64,000 nt of DNA from Haloarcula sp. CBA1129 (GTDB lineage Archaea; Halobacteriota; Halobacteria; Halobacteriales; Haloarculaceae). The notes beneath the pieces were generated by a model. That model ran no database searches. It was not told the DNA's origin and worked only from the letters and a program-made list of their open reading frames with translations. Made by a program: the position numbers and the translations under genes. Positions 24,589-34,129 of the stretch are shown here, one piece after another (positions within the stretch are counted from its first letter, which is position 1; each line of letters opens with the position of its first letter). The stretch spans positions 1,178,001 to 1,242,000 of the forward strand of contig NZ_RKSM01000001.1 in NCBI RefSeq assembly GCF_008729015.1. The letters are read 5' to 3'.

Positions 24589-24905
24589 TCGCGGTTCTGC
24601 GAGAGTCTGCCGTCGTCGTCGGATGCCCGCTGTCCGGAGCCGTCGTTTTTCTGCCGGCGCTGTTTCGTTCGCGCGCCGGGTTTCGGTCCCCTATCGAACG
24701 ACTCGTACGGCGTCTCTGCGATGCTCTCCGGGATGATATACCACGCAAGCGCACCGCCGGCAACGGTTCCGCCAACGAAAATTCCGAGTACGGTCAGCAG
24801 TCCGGCACCGCCGTACAGCGTCACCAGCCCCATCGAGACGCCGATGAGAAGCGCGAACCCGACCTGCGTGTATCGAAGAAAGCGTTGCCGATCGGCATCC
24901 GTCAT
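24585..24905 (-). CDS. Small haloarchaeal membrane protein
   Basis: A 106-residue protein with two predicted helices (YTQVGFALLIGVSMGLVTLY and LLTVLGIFVGGTVAGGALAW). The basic, Gln- and Asp-rich cytoplasmic tail is RGPKPGARTKQRRQKN. The start MTDADRQRFLRY at 24905 looks natural. Its stop overlaps the stop of the RHH gene by 4 bp in convergent orientation. No function recognised. Confidence 0.75.
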   Translation of the reverse strand: MTDADRQRFLRYTQVGFALLIGVSMGLVTLYGGAGLLTVLGIFVGGTVAGGALAWYIIPESIAETPYESFDRGPKPGARTKQRRQKNDGSGQRASDDDGRLSQNRD

Positions 24906-24960
24906 CGATGGGCCGACCATCAGCGACCCCCGGAACAGATAAGGCGTGACCGTTCGGGCA

Positions 24961-25506
24961 TCAGTAGAAGCCCCGTTCTACGTCTTCCTCGATAACGTCC
25001 TCGAACTCCGCGTCGAGTAGCTCCTCCGCCTCCTCGAACGTCTCCGTGAGGTCGCTCATCTGGTCGGGCCGGTCGTGGTGATCGAACTCCATCGGGCCGT
25101 AGGCCGGGGAGTCCATCGCGTCCATCATGTCCTCTAGCAGCGCTTGCGGCGACGTGGGTACGTCCGCATGGGTCTCAAGCACCGTTTCGAGGTTCTTTGC
25201 CTTTTCCTTGGCGTCGTCCTCGTCCTCTGGTCCCTGCTGGACGCCGAAGATGCCCGAGCCGTCGTTTGGAAACAGTGGGTCGATGTCCTCGTCGATGCGG
25301 CGGGCCACCTGAGATCCGACGCCCTGTACCTCGAAGGGGTTCTTGGCGTAGGTCTTGAGCTGATAGACGCCAGCGTCAGGGTGACCGAAGTAGATATCCT
25401 CGCCGATACCGTTCGCGCGGTCGCCCCCGACGGCACGCCAGTCCCCCGGATTGGCGTTGCTCTCCATCACGTCTTCGAGAATGTCCTGCCAGTCACGAAC
25501 GCGCAT
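24961..25506 (-). CDS. Conserved haloarchaeal hypothetical protein
   Basis: A 181-residue very acidic soluble protein beginning MRVRDWQDILEDVME. A central segment (GIGEDIYFGHPDAGVYQLKTYAK) looks like a folded domain that could bind a small molecule or protein. The last 50 residues are Asp/Glu-rich (TFEEAEELLDAEFEDVIEED). I recognise no motif that gives a function. Confidence 0.75.
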   Translation of the reverse strand: MRVRDWQDILEDVMESNANPGDWRAVGGDRANGIGEDIYFGHPDAGVYQLKTYAKNPFEVQGVGSQVARRIDEDIDPLFPNDGSGIFGVQQGPEDEDDAKEKAKNLETVLETHADVPTSPQALLEDMMDAMDSPAYGPMEFDHHDRPDQMSDLTETFEEAEELLDAEFEDVIEEDVERGFY

Positions 25507-25647
25507 TGTCAGTCTCCCGTTCGGTCTGGGTCAGAATGAACCCATCGGTCCTGAGTGGCACAGTCGCAGCTGATGAGAGCGGCGTGACAGCCGGGAAACG
25601 AGCAGCATAGGCGAACGCCTTTACTCTACGGAACAGCCAGACGTGGT

Positions 25648-26043
25648 ATGGAAAGCGAACGCAACGTCCTCGGCGAGGAGCTGGCCCTCTGTTCGATGGA
25701 CCCGGAAACGGGGTTCATGCGCGACGGCTACTGTTACCCGCTCCAGCGCGACCCGGGGCGGCACGAAATCTGTGCGGTGATGACGGCGGAGTTTCTGGAG
25801 TACAGCAAGGCACAGGGTAACGACCTCGTGACGCCGCGGCCGGAGCTGAACTTTCCGGGCCTCGACCCCGGTGACAACTGGTGTGTCTGTGTCCCGCGCT
25901 GGATAGAGGCCCACGAGGCAGGCAAAGCGCCGCCGGTGAACCTCGAAGCGACGAGCGAGGACGTACTCGAAGACGTATCACTGGAAACACTGGAAGAATA
26001 CGCCGCTGACACGGAGTCCGATGCCGACACAAACAGCGAATGA
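25648..26043 (+). CDS. DUF2237 family protein
   Basis: A 131-residue protein. The segments NVLGEELALCSMDPETGFMR, RHEICAVMTAEFLEYSKAQGN and GDNWCVCVPRW are hallmarks of DUF2237, a widespread small family with conserved Cys residues and unknown role. The Asp/Glu-rich tail is a haloarchaeal addition. A TATA-like GCCTTTACTC lies about 30 bp before the ATG. Confidence 0.88.
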   Translation: MESERNVLGEELALCSMDPETGFMRDGYCYPLQRDPGRHEICAVMTAEFLEYSKAQGNDLVTPRPELNFPGLDPGDNWCVCVPRWIEAHEAGKAPPVNLEATSEDVLEDVSLETLEEYAADTESDADTNSE

Positions 26044-26112
26044 GCCGCGGCACGAACGACTTTTGAGGGGCCGTCCCGTGGCTTTTGCCGTGCAACAGGG
26101 GAGGGCCAAACG

Positions 26113-28800
26113 ATGAGCGCCGACCGCGTTCGCGGCGTCGTCGTCGACGTCGAGGAGCCGAAGACGGTGAACACACAGTACGGCGAGAGCGACCTCTGTG
26201 AGGTGACGATACGCCCCGACCGCGGGGCTGGCGAGCCGACGACGGTCACGCTCTGGGGCAAATGGAGCGAGAACGCCGAAGTCATCGAGACAGGGATGGA
26301 AATTGCCGTCTACAACCCCGACGAGCGCGAGTACCAGGGCGAACAGCAGTACTCCGTCGGCGGCGACGCCACGCTCGTCGTCCAGCCGGACTTTCTCGTC
26401 GACGTGACCGACATCCGGGCGTGGGTGCAGTGCCCGCGGATGTACTACCTCCGGAAACTCGACGGCGCGGACCACGCCTACCCGCTGGTGAAAGGGACCG
26501 TCGTCCACGAAGTGTTCGGGGACCTACTTCGTGGGCGTGACCTCGACACCGCTATCGAGGAACAGGTCGACGCCGCCGGCCTCGACATCGGGCTGCTTGG
26601 CCGCGAGGCCGACGAGGTCGCCGGCGACGTGCGCGACCACGCGTCGGCTATTCAGGGGTGGCTGCAGCAGGGAACACTCACTGAAACAGACGAGTGGCGC
26701 TCAGAGATGACGCTCATCTCCGAGCGGTTCGGGATGAAAGGGCGGGCCGACGCCGTCCGGCGCGGGATGCCCGTCGAACTCAAGACGGGGAAAAACACCA
26801 AGCGGGAGCCGCGGTTCCAAGACAAGATTCAGGCTACCGCCTACGCGCTGATGCTGGGTGAACGCGCCGCGGGTGTTGGCAGCGCCGTCGACGCAGCCCC
26901 GGACACCGGCACGCTCCTCTACACGAAGAACGCGGCTGTGGACCGCACCGAGGAGAGCGGCGATCTCTCGCCGGCCAAGGAGTTCTCCATCGGCAGTGGG
27001 CTGTTGAACTACGTCGTCCGGACCCGCAACGAAATCGCGGCCATGGAGTACGACTCGGGCGTGCCGACGGGCTACGAGGCCAACGCGAAATGCGAGTACT
27101 GCTTCGAACAGGACACCTGTATGGCCGTCTCCGGTCGGCTCAATCAGGAATCCAAGGCCGGAACGGTCGGCCGAGCGGTACCCGACGAGGAACTGGACTA
27201 CTTCGAGCGATTCTACACGGCCATCGAGGCTGAGCGCCGAGCCGTCCACCGCGAGTACGCGAAGCTCTGGGAGCAGACGCCCGAGGAACGCGCCGACAAC
27301 GACCGTGCACTCATCGGCCTCGAACCGACTGGCCGCACGGAACTCGACGGCGGCCGCTGGGAACTCCGCGCGACAGGGACCGGGGCCGTCTCGAAGATTC
27401 GCGAGGGGAGCCTCGTGCTCGCCAGCGACGGTGACCCGGTGACCGGTAATGCCGAACTGGCCCGCGTGGAACGTCTCGGCGACGAAATCGTCGTCACGGC
27501 CGACGAACCGCTCGACCTCCGCCGGCTCGACGTCTACCCCTCCGAGCTGACGACCGACCGGCTCCAGAACGCGCTGCACGACGCCGTGCTCCTCCAGTCA
27601 CCCGAACAGAAAGACGTGCTGTTTGGGCGACGCGAACCGGAGTTCAATCCGGTCGAGGAGACGTTCATCGACAACAACGACGCCCAGAACGAAGCGGTCC
27701 AGTTGGCTGTCGGCGCGGAAGAGTTCGCGCTCGTCCACGGCCCGCCGGGGACGGGCAAGACCTACACGCTGGCGCGGATGGTCCGGGCTTTGGTAGACCG
27801 AGGTGACCGGGTCCTGCTCTCGGCCTTTACCAACCGCGCCGTCGACAATCTGCTGGAGGCGCTGGAAGAGCAGGGGTACACTGACATCGTCCGCGTCGGC
27901 ACGGAGAGCGGCGTCCGCGAGGATATGCAGACCTACCGGCTGGAGACCAGCGGCGACCCCGGTGAATGTGCAAACCGACTCCAGAACGCGCAGGTCGTCG
28001 CGGCGACGACGGCCACCTGCGGCGGGAGCACGCTCCAGACACAGGAGTTCGATGTCGCGGTCGTCGACGAGGCCGGCCAGCTCACCGAACCGGGGACGCT
28101 GGCGGCGACGACGCTCGCCGACCGGTTCGTGCTCGTCGGCGACCACCAGCAGTTGCCGCCCGTGGTCCAGTCCGAGGACGAGACGCTGTCGGCCTCGCTG
28201 TTCGAGCGGCTCATCGACGCCCACCCAGACGCGGGTGTGATGCTGGACCGCCAGTACCGGATGGCCCAGCACATCCAAGCCTTCGCCTCACGGGAGTTCT
28301 ACGACGGACAACTGCGGCCCGCGACCGGCGAAGTGGCCGCTCAGCGGCTCGATGACCTCGACGGCGTCTCGACAGCGAGCTTGCCCGAGGGACTCCGGGA
28401 CCGCGTGGCGTTCGTCGACCCCGGCGGAAGTCAGGTCGGTAACACGAACCCCGTCGAGGCCGACCGCATCGCCGAGATAGTGGCGTCGTACCGCTCCGCA
28501 GGGGTTCCGGCCGACGATATCGGCGTCATCGCGCCGTACCGCGCGCAGGTCGCGGAGATCTCGAAGCGCCTGCCCGACGTGACCGTCGACACGGTCGACC
28601 GGTTCCAAGGGTCGAGCAAGGAGGTCATCGTCATCTCCTTTGTCGCCACTGGGACGCTCGACAGCCCGATCTTCGAGGATTACCGGCGCATCAACGTCGC
28701 CCTCACCCGAGCGAAGAAGGCGCTCGTCCTCGTCGGCGACGACGACGCGCTGGCGACGGACGAGGTGTACGGCCGGATGGTCGAGTGGGCACGGGGTTAA
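26113..28800 (+). CDS. Dna2-like nuclease-helicase (Cas4/RecB nuclease fused to SF1 helicase)
   Basis: An 895-residue fusion. After an N-terminal OB-like segment, a RecB/Cas4 nuclease domain carries WVQCPRMYYLRK (first cluster Cys), VVHEVFGDLL, the metal ligands in GRADAV and VELKTGKN, and CEYCFEQDTC (remaining cluster cysteines). An SF1 helicase follows with Walker A GPPGTGKTYTLARM (about residue 543), DEAG in VVDEAGQLTEP, LVGDHQQLPPVV, and the C-terminal motifs DTVDRFQGSSKEVI and NVALTRAKKALV. It should process 5-prime flaps or DNA ends in replication and repair. All core motifs are intact. Its stop codon overlaps the convergent bPH2 gene stop. Confidence 0.92.
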   Translation: MSADRVRGVVVDVEEPKTVNTQYGESDLCEVTIRPDRGAGEPTTVTLWGKWSENAEVIETGMEIAVYNPDEREYQGEQQYSVGGDATLVVQPDFLVDVTDIRAWVQCPRMYYLRKLDGADHAYPLVKGTVVHEVFGDLLRGRDLDTAIEEQVDAAGLDIGLLGREADEVAGDVRDHASAIQGWLQQGTLTETDEWRSEMTLISERFGMKGRADAVRRGMPVELKTGKNTKREPRFQDKIQATAYALMLGERAAGVGSAVDAAPDTGTLLYTKNAAVDRTEESGDLSPAKEFSIGSGLLNYVVRTRNEIAAMEYDSGVPTGYEANAKCEYCFEQDTCMAVSGRLNQESKAGTVGRAVPDEELDYFERFYTAIEAERRAVHREYAKLWEQTPEERADNDRALIGLEPTGRTELDGGRWELRATGTGAVSKIREGSLVLASDGDPVTGNAELARVERLGDEIVVTADEPLDLRRLDVYPSELTTDRLQNALHDAVLLQSPEQKDVLFGRREPEFNPVEETFIDNNDAQNEAVQLAVGAEEFALVHGPPGTGKTYTLARMVRALVDRGDRVLLSAFTNRAVDNLLEALEEQGYTDIVRVGTESGVREDMQTYRLETSGDPGECANRLQNAQVVAATTATCGGSTLQTQEFDVAVVDEAGQLTEPGTLAATTLADRFVLVGDHQQLPPVVQSEDETLSASLFERLIDAHPDAGVMLDRQYRMAQHIQAFASREFYDGQLRPATGEVAAQRLDDLDGVSTASLPEGLRDRVAFVDPGGSQVGNTNPVEADRIAEIVASYRSAGVPADDIGVIAPYRAQVAEISKRLPDVTVDTVDRFQGSSKEVIVISFVATGTLDSPIFEDYRRINVALTRAKKALVLVGDDDALATDEVYGRMVEWARG

Positions 28801-30497
28801 CTCCCCTCGCCGCTCGCCGTTTCGTCAGCCGCTGACTCCCCGCGCCGCCGCGAAGCGATGTGTGCGGTGAGGCGTTCTCGCAGCGTGTCTCTGAGTTCTG
28901 TTGCGGTGTCCTCGTCGATGTCGTACACCCGAGCGACGCCGCCGAGCAGGCTCGACGAACTCGCCGTGTCGGCTCCGACGGTCGCCAAGTCGCGGCGGCG
29001 CTGGAACGGCGAGCGGGTGACGAACACGGTCTGGAGCCGGTAATACGGGACGACACGCGTCGTCCGCCGCCAGAAGCCGCTTCGGGTCGCCAGCACCGAC
29101 TCGCCTAGGTCGAACCCGCGGTGTCGCCAGCGGAGGTGGGCCGCCGGCACAACGGTGAGGAAAAGGAGGGCCACAAGCCACCAGTAGCCAGTCTCAAGCA
29201 CTAGCGAGTCGACGGCGTAGGCGACCGCGGTGAGGCCGGTCGCCGCCAGCGAGAAACGGGCGAGATACCGTCGGCGGGCGCGTTTCGGTGACCGGTCGAA
29301 GTCGAGGTCGCCGAACGGCTCGATGTCGCGGGCCAGTTCGTACACCTCCTCACGGGGGGCGAGAGGCACGGCGACACCCTGCGTTGACTGTTGATTGCCG
29401 CCGCTGTAGCCGGCCGTCTCGACGGCCAGCGTCGCGTAGCCGAACTGCCGCATCAGGACGTTCTCGCGGATAGTGACTGTCTGGACCTTCTCCAGCGGGA
29501 TGTTACCGCTATAGCGGCGCAACAGCCCCCGCTCGTACCGGAGGTCGCCGTCAGCCTGCGTGAGTTGGAAGCCGTAGTACTCGATGACTGTCAGGGCCAC
29601 GCTGACGACCAGTGCGAGCAGGAGGAACTGGACGAGAGAGAGTGCAGCAAAGACAGCGAGCCGTGAGGTTTCGGGCGACCCAAGTAGCCACCGTATCACC
29701 GGGCCATTCAGCGACGCCCCGACGAGACCGGCGTTGAACCGCAGCACAGTCCAGACGATGTCCATCCCCAGCGGGAGCGACGCGAGCGTCAGAACCGGGG
29801 CGGCCGGCCGGACAGAGACGAGTGCGTACGTCAGAAGTTCACGCTGGTCGAACGCGAACAACAGCGACCCGTCCGGCTGGTCGCGCTCCACTGTGTCCGA
29901 GGTCGAAGCCGAGTCACCGAAGTCACCCGCCGTCTGTGCGTCGCCGGTGTGTGTCGGTGTGGGACCGGTCACGCCGGGAAGGTCGGCATGGGCCGAGTGG
30001 CCAGATGTCGCAGTCTCAGACACTGCATCGGAGGTGGCCGCCTGCGTCTCGGCGGCCTCGTCTCGGTCGTGGGTCCGCACGTAGTTCCGCAGGCGTTTGA
30101 CTTCGGCCTCGTCGACTGCGTCCAGCGTGGCTTCCGTCGCGCTGCCACCGGCCGTCTCGAAGCGGACGATTGCGAGTCCGAGCAGGCGGTTGAGGATATT
30201 CTGCTCGATGTCAAGGTTCTGGACGCGGCCCAGCGGAATCTGGCGGGACTGTCTGGCGAAGACGCCGGATTCGACAGTGAGCGTGTCGCCAGCAAGTTCG
30301 TAGCGAAAACGAAGGTAGCGCGCCAGCGCGTAGCCGCTAAAGGTCAGTGCGCCGAGCAGGCCAAGCAGCGGAACCGCGAACGCCGGCAGTCCGAACATTC
30401 CGGTCCCGAGTGAGCCCCCGAAAAATCCGAAGAAGCCGCCTTGCAGCGCTGCTCTGGCGACTCGCAGGACCGCACTTCGCGGGTGGAGCCGGTTCAT
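28797..30497 (-). CDS. bPH2-domain membrane protein (YdbT-like)
   Basis: A 566-residue protein with repeated bacterial PH-like domains (DUF304/bPH2), each following a membrane-helix pair. The recurring signatures are ESGVFARQSRQIPLGRVQNLDI, RYSGNIPLEKVQTVTIRE and RTTRVVPYYRLQTVFVTR. A long Thr/Ser/Asp-rich insertion (residues about 155-215) separates domain 1. The partner gene overlaps its start by 4 bp, the same pairing as bacterial ydbS-ydbT. Function in membrane homeostasis is suspected, not known. Confidence 0.88.
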   Translation of the reverse strand: MNRLHPRSAVLRVARAALQGGFFGFFGGSLGTGMFGLPAFAVPLLGLLGALTFSGYALARYLRFRYELAGDTLTVESGVFARQSRQIPLGRVQNLDIEQNILNRLLGLAIVRFETAGGSATEATLDAVDEAEVKRLRNYVRTHDRDEAAETQAATSDAVSETATSGHSAHADLPGVTGPTPTHTGDAQTAGDFGDSASTSDTVERDQPDGSLLFAFDQRELLTYALVSVRPAAPVLTLASLPLGMDIVWTVLRFNAGLVGASLNGPVIRWLLGSPETSRLAVFAALSLVQFLLLALVVSVALTVIEYYGFQLTQADGDLRYERGLLRRYSGNIPLEKVQTVTIRENVLMRQFGYATLAVETAGYSGGNQQSTQGVAVPLAPREEVYELARDIEPFGDLDFDRSPKRARRRYLARFSLAATGLTAVAYAVDSLVLETGYWWLVALLFLTVVPAAHLRWRHRGFDLGESVLATRSGFWRRTTRVVPYYRLQTVFVTRSPFQRRRDLATVGADTASSSSLLGGVARVYDIDEDTATELRDTLRERLTAHIASRRRGESAADETASGEGS

Positions 30498-30955
30498 ACC
30501 GCGTCCGTGGCCTCGCTCTCGTTCGCGAGGTCACGGAGCTGTTCGCGCAGTTCGGTGGCCCGCTCAGGGCGCAGTCCGGGAATCGTGATGTCCGCGCCGC
30601 GGGTCCCAGCGGTGTAGACGACGACGCTCGCCAGCCCGACAGCGCGCTCTACTGGGCCGCGCGTCGTGTCGACGTGCTGGACGCGGACGTACGGGACGGA
30701 CGTGTCGGTCCGGGTCACGACGCCACGGAGGAGAAAGAGTGCGTCGTCCTGCAGGTCAAAGCGCCAGATTCGGTGGGCGGCGATAGCGTGAGCGACGCCG
30801 AGTAACACCAGCACAAGCCAGCCGCCGACGATGACCGTCTGTGGCAGTGCGACCGCAAAGCGGTCGACGAGGTAGGCGATGACCCCAAGCACCGATGCCT
30901 GGATGACCGTCGACAGGACCCACAGCAGCCTCACTCGCGGGTGGAGCGACTCCAT
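30494..30955 (-). CDS. bPH2-domain membrane protein (YdbS-like)
   Basis: A 153-residue protein: two helices (LWVLSTVIQASVLGVIAYL and TVIVGGWLVLVLLGVAHAI) and one bPH2 domain (LLRGVVTRTDTSVPYVRVQH, VVYTAGTRGADITIPGL). The start MESLHPRVRLLW at 30955 is chosen over an upstream ATG whose extra residues look non-coding. It is translationally coupled to the larger bPH2 gene. Confidence 0.87.
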   Translation of the reverse strand: MESLHPRVRLLWVLSTVIQASVLGVIAYLVDRFAVALPQTVIVGGWLVLVLLGVAHAIAAHRIWRFDLQDDALFLLRGVVTRTDTSVPYVRVQHVDTTRGPVERAVGLASVVVYTAGTRGADITIPGLRPERATELREQLRDLANESEATDAV

Positions 30956-31100
30956 ATATCCCAATTCAGGGGCCGGCCGCGGATTAACGGTTTGGCTGCG
31001 GGGCGAAATTGGAACAGTCCCGGTCCGCACGGGGAGCGGATTGTGGTCCGAGTGGCCCTGCCGTTCACCCTCCGAACAGTGAGCGCGGTTTCGGCGACGC

Positions 31101-33851
31101 TCAGTCGTCGGTGGCAACGGCGCTGTCCTCGGCGTCGCCGTCTGAAATCTCGTCCAGCACGCGCTGGTGGAACTCCTGCAGGACAGCCGACTCGTCCTCG
31201 GCGAGCACTACGTCGCTGGCCATCAGCGTCGCGAGTCCGAAGGCGCGCGGTGACGGCGAGTCGACGCGGGTCCGGACCACGTCCACGTCGCCGTCCTGCA
31301 TCGCACGCAGGACGGACTCGATGCCGGCAACGTTGAGCTTGTCCTCCAGAATCTCGCGATAGGTCTCCTCGACAACGGCGAAGTCGCCGAGGTCCTCGGC
31401 GAACCCGAGCAACATCTCCGAGGAGACCTGCTGTTCGCTGGCTGACTTCTCGTAGCCCTTGTAGCGTTTGAGGATCATCAGCGAGCGCGTGGCGTTGATG
31501 CGGAAGTACCGCTGGAGGAGGTCGGTCCCGTTGAGGCTGGCCTGCAGGTCCTCGCGGGCCGTTTCGGGGTCGATATCACGGACAATCCGCGCGATGTCGA
31601 CCTTGCGGTTCAGCGGCATCGAGAGCGTGAAGCCGTTGTCGGCGACGGCGACCTGCACGTTGGCGCTGGCCGCCCGGGCGATGTGGTACGCCAGTAGCCG
31701 CGAGAAGCCGTCGTTGAACCGCCGACCGTAGTTCGAGTGGACGTGGTAGTGGCGCTCGTACTCGTCGTGGTCCAGCGTCTCCTCGATGACGAGGCGGTCG
31801 GTCGTCGCCACGCTGTCCGGGCCGGCGTAGGCCACCTGCTCGCGGAACATCCGCGCGATGGCCCGGACGCTGTTCTCGTCGACGGGGAACTCTCGGAGCC
31901 AGTTCCGAACTTCCGACATCCCCCCATCGGCCAGCCGGTCCAGTAGCTGTCCCTGAAAGTCCAGAATTTCCCGGCCGAGGTCATAGGAGAGGGGGAGGCG
32001 TTCGGAGAACCACGACGGGACCGTCGGGCGGGCGGCGGTCCGGTCGACGTACACCTTCGACCCGCGGCGGTAGCGGTACTCGAAGTTGTCCCCGCCGAGT
32101 ACGAACACGTCCCCTTTCTCCAGCGTGTCGAGATAGGATTCGTCGAGCTGGCCGACCCAGCTGTCGTCGCTGCGGGTCACGACATCACACGTGAAAGAGT
32201 CCGGAATCGTCCCAATGTTCGTCATGTAGATGACCCGTGCGAGCCGGCCGCGCTTGCCGATGAGCGGCTGACCCACATCGAAATCCTCGTAGTGGTGCTC
32301 CCCGTCAGGCGCGTCGTTCGTGTCACGCCAGATTTTCGCGTAGACGTTCTTGTCCTCCATCCCCGGGTAGTCGGCAGTCATATACCGCATCAGTTGCTCC
32401 CAGTCCTCGTCGCCGTAGTTCCGGTACGGGTAGGCCCGCCGAAGGACGCCGTTGAACGTTTCCTCAGGCCGAACGTCGTTGATAGCCATACCGTAGATTT
32501 GCTGGGTTGCCACGTCCTGTGCGTTCTCGGGGATGAACACGCGGTCGACGAAGCCCCGCTCGGCCTTTTCGAGCATCACCGCGCACTCGACCAGTTCGTC
32601 GCGGTCCAGCGCGATGACGCGACCCTCGACGGTCTCGCCGAGCTGGTGGCCGGCGCGGCCGATGCGCTGGAGCAACGCGGCGACGGATTTCGGCGACCCG
32701 ACTTGCACCACGAGGTCGATGTGGGGCATGTCGATGCCCAGTTCCAGACTGGTCGAGGTCGTCACCACATCGAGCGTGCCGGCCTTCAGCGACTCCTCGA
32801 TGTCGCGGCGCTTCTCCTTCGAGAGCGACCCGTGATGACAGCCGGAGTTTGACTCGTCGTAGTCGTCGAACTTCTCGCGGAGGTTATGCAGGACGCGCTC
32901 GGCCCCCGAGCGGGTGTTCGTGAACACGAGCGTGTTCGTATGGGACTGGACGTGCTCGTGGAGCTGTTTGTAGAACCGCTCGGTGACGATGTCCCGCGGC
33001 GTGTTGATGAGGTCGTCGGCCGGACAGGACAGCTCCATGTCGAAGTCGCGGGCGAAGCGCGTGTCCACGATCTCGTAGTCGCGGGGGTCGCCGCCGGGTT
33101 CCTCGCGGCCGACCAGAAACTCCGCGACGGTGTCCAGTGGCTCGACGGTCGCCGAACAGCCGATTCGTGTGGGCGATTCCTCGACCATCTCTTCCAGCCG
33201 TTCCAGCGACACGGAGAGGTGGGTCCCGCGCTTGTTCTCGGCGAGGCTGTGGATCTCGTCGACGATGACGTACTCGATGGTTTCGAGCTTTTTCTTGAAT
33301 TTCGGGGAGTTCAGCAGAATCGCCAGCGTTTCCGGCGTCGTGTTGAGGATGTGGGGCGTCGTCTCAAGCATCGCCTGTCGCTCGCTGTCGCTAGTGTCGC
33401 CGTGCCGGATTGCGTGCCTGATTTCCACGTCCTCGCCGCGCTCGTCGAGTTTCGCCGTGATACCGTCCAGTGGCTGTCCGAGGTTCCGGTGGATGTCGTT
33501 GGCGAGCGATTTCAGCGGCGAGACGTACAGGCAGTAGACGGAGTTCTCCAGTTCGTCATCGCGGGCCTTGCCGAACAGTTCGTTGATGATGCCGGTAAAG
33601 GAGGCCAGCGTCTTACCGCTCCCCGTCGGCGCGCAGATGAGGGCGTTCTCGCCTTCGTGGATGAGCGGGATAGCTTCCTTCTGTGGCGGTGTGAAGAAGC
33701 CGCCGTTGCCGGGGACGAACTCGCCGAACTGCTCGACCCACCACTCCTGAACGACGGGTGCGAGACGGGAAAGCACCTCCTCGTCGTCGATGTCGACCGC
33801 TTCCGGGTCGAAACTCGGGTCGGTGGCTGCGAGACGCTCGCGTCCTCCCAT
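31101..33851 (-). CDS. Lhr-type ATP-dependent DNA helicase
   Basis: A 916-residue SF2 helicase. The Q-motif region is followed by Walker A CAPTGSGKTLASF. The DEIH box is YVIVDEIHSLAENKRGTHLS, and motif VI is LLQRIGRAGHQLGETVEG. After the RecA domains come the winged-helix and Lhr-core segments (LARVIYMTNIGTIPDSFTCD, VHSNYGRRFNDGFSRLLAY). Such helicases unwind forked and hybrid DNA in repair. Full length for the Lhr core, without the long bacterial C-terminal extension. Confidence 0.92.
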   Translation of the reverse strand: MGGRERLAATDPSFDPEAVDIDDEEVLSRLAPVVQEWWVEQFGEFVPGNGGFFTPPQKEAIPLIHEGENALICAPTGSGKTLASFTGIINELFGKARDDELENSVYCLYVSPLKSLANDIHRNLGQPLDGITAKLDERGEDVEIRHAIRHGDTSDSERQAMLETTPHILNTTPETLAILLNSPKFKKKLETIEYVIVDEIHSLAENKRGTHLSVSLERLEEMVEESPTRIGCSATVEPLDTVAEFLVGREEPGGDPRDYEIVDTRFARDFDMELSCPADDLINTPRDIVTERFYKQLHEHVQSHTNTLVFTNTRSGAERVLHNLREKFDDYDESNSGCHHGSLSKEKRRDIEESLKAGTLDVVTTSTSLELGIDMPHIDLVVQVGSPKSVAALLQRIGRAGHQLGETVEGRVIALDRDELVECAVMLEKAERGFVDRVFIPENAQDVATQQIYGMAINDVRPEETFNGVLRRAYPYRNYGDEDWEQLMRYMTADYPGMEDKNVYAKIWRDTNDAPDGEHHYEDFDVGQPLIGKRGRLARVIYMTNIGTIPDSFTCDVVTRSDDSWVGQLDESYLDTLEKGDVFVLGGDNFEYRYRRGSKVYVDRTAARPTVPSWFSERLPLSYDLGREILDFQGQLLDRLADGGMSEVRNWLREFPVDENSVRAIARMFREQVAYAGPDSVATTDRLVIEETLDHDEYERHYHVHSNYGRRFNDGFSRLLAYHIARAASANVQVAVADNGFTLSMPLNRKVDIARIVRDIDPETAREDLQASLNGTDLLQRYFRINATRSLMILKRYKGYEKSASEQQVSSEMLLGFAEDLGDFAVVEETYREILEDKLNVAGIESVLRAMQDGDVDVVRTRVDSPSPRAFGLATLMASDVVLAEDESAVLQEFHQRVLDEISDGDAEDSAVATDD

Positions 33852-34129
33852 TGTCGGCTCTTACCGACCAGTAGGACCGCCGCGGCAAGTGGGTTCCGCC
33901 ATCCCGACGCGGAGCAGACCGACGCGACCGCCTCACGACCCCCGTTCTCACCGGCTGCGGTGGCGTCCGTGACTGGAACGGGAGACAAGCGAGCCGATCT
34001 TGTCCCAAGTGTCGCCCTGTCGTGGCCGGGGGCATCTCGTTCATCGAACCTCGGAGCGGGCGTAGAGACACAAATGGATCTATGTGGTTCCACGAGATTC
34101 ATTACGCTGGGCGGCAGTGAACCGAACAT

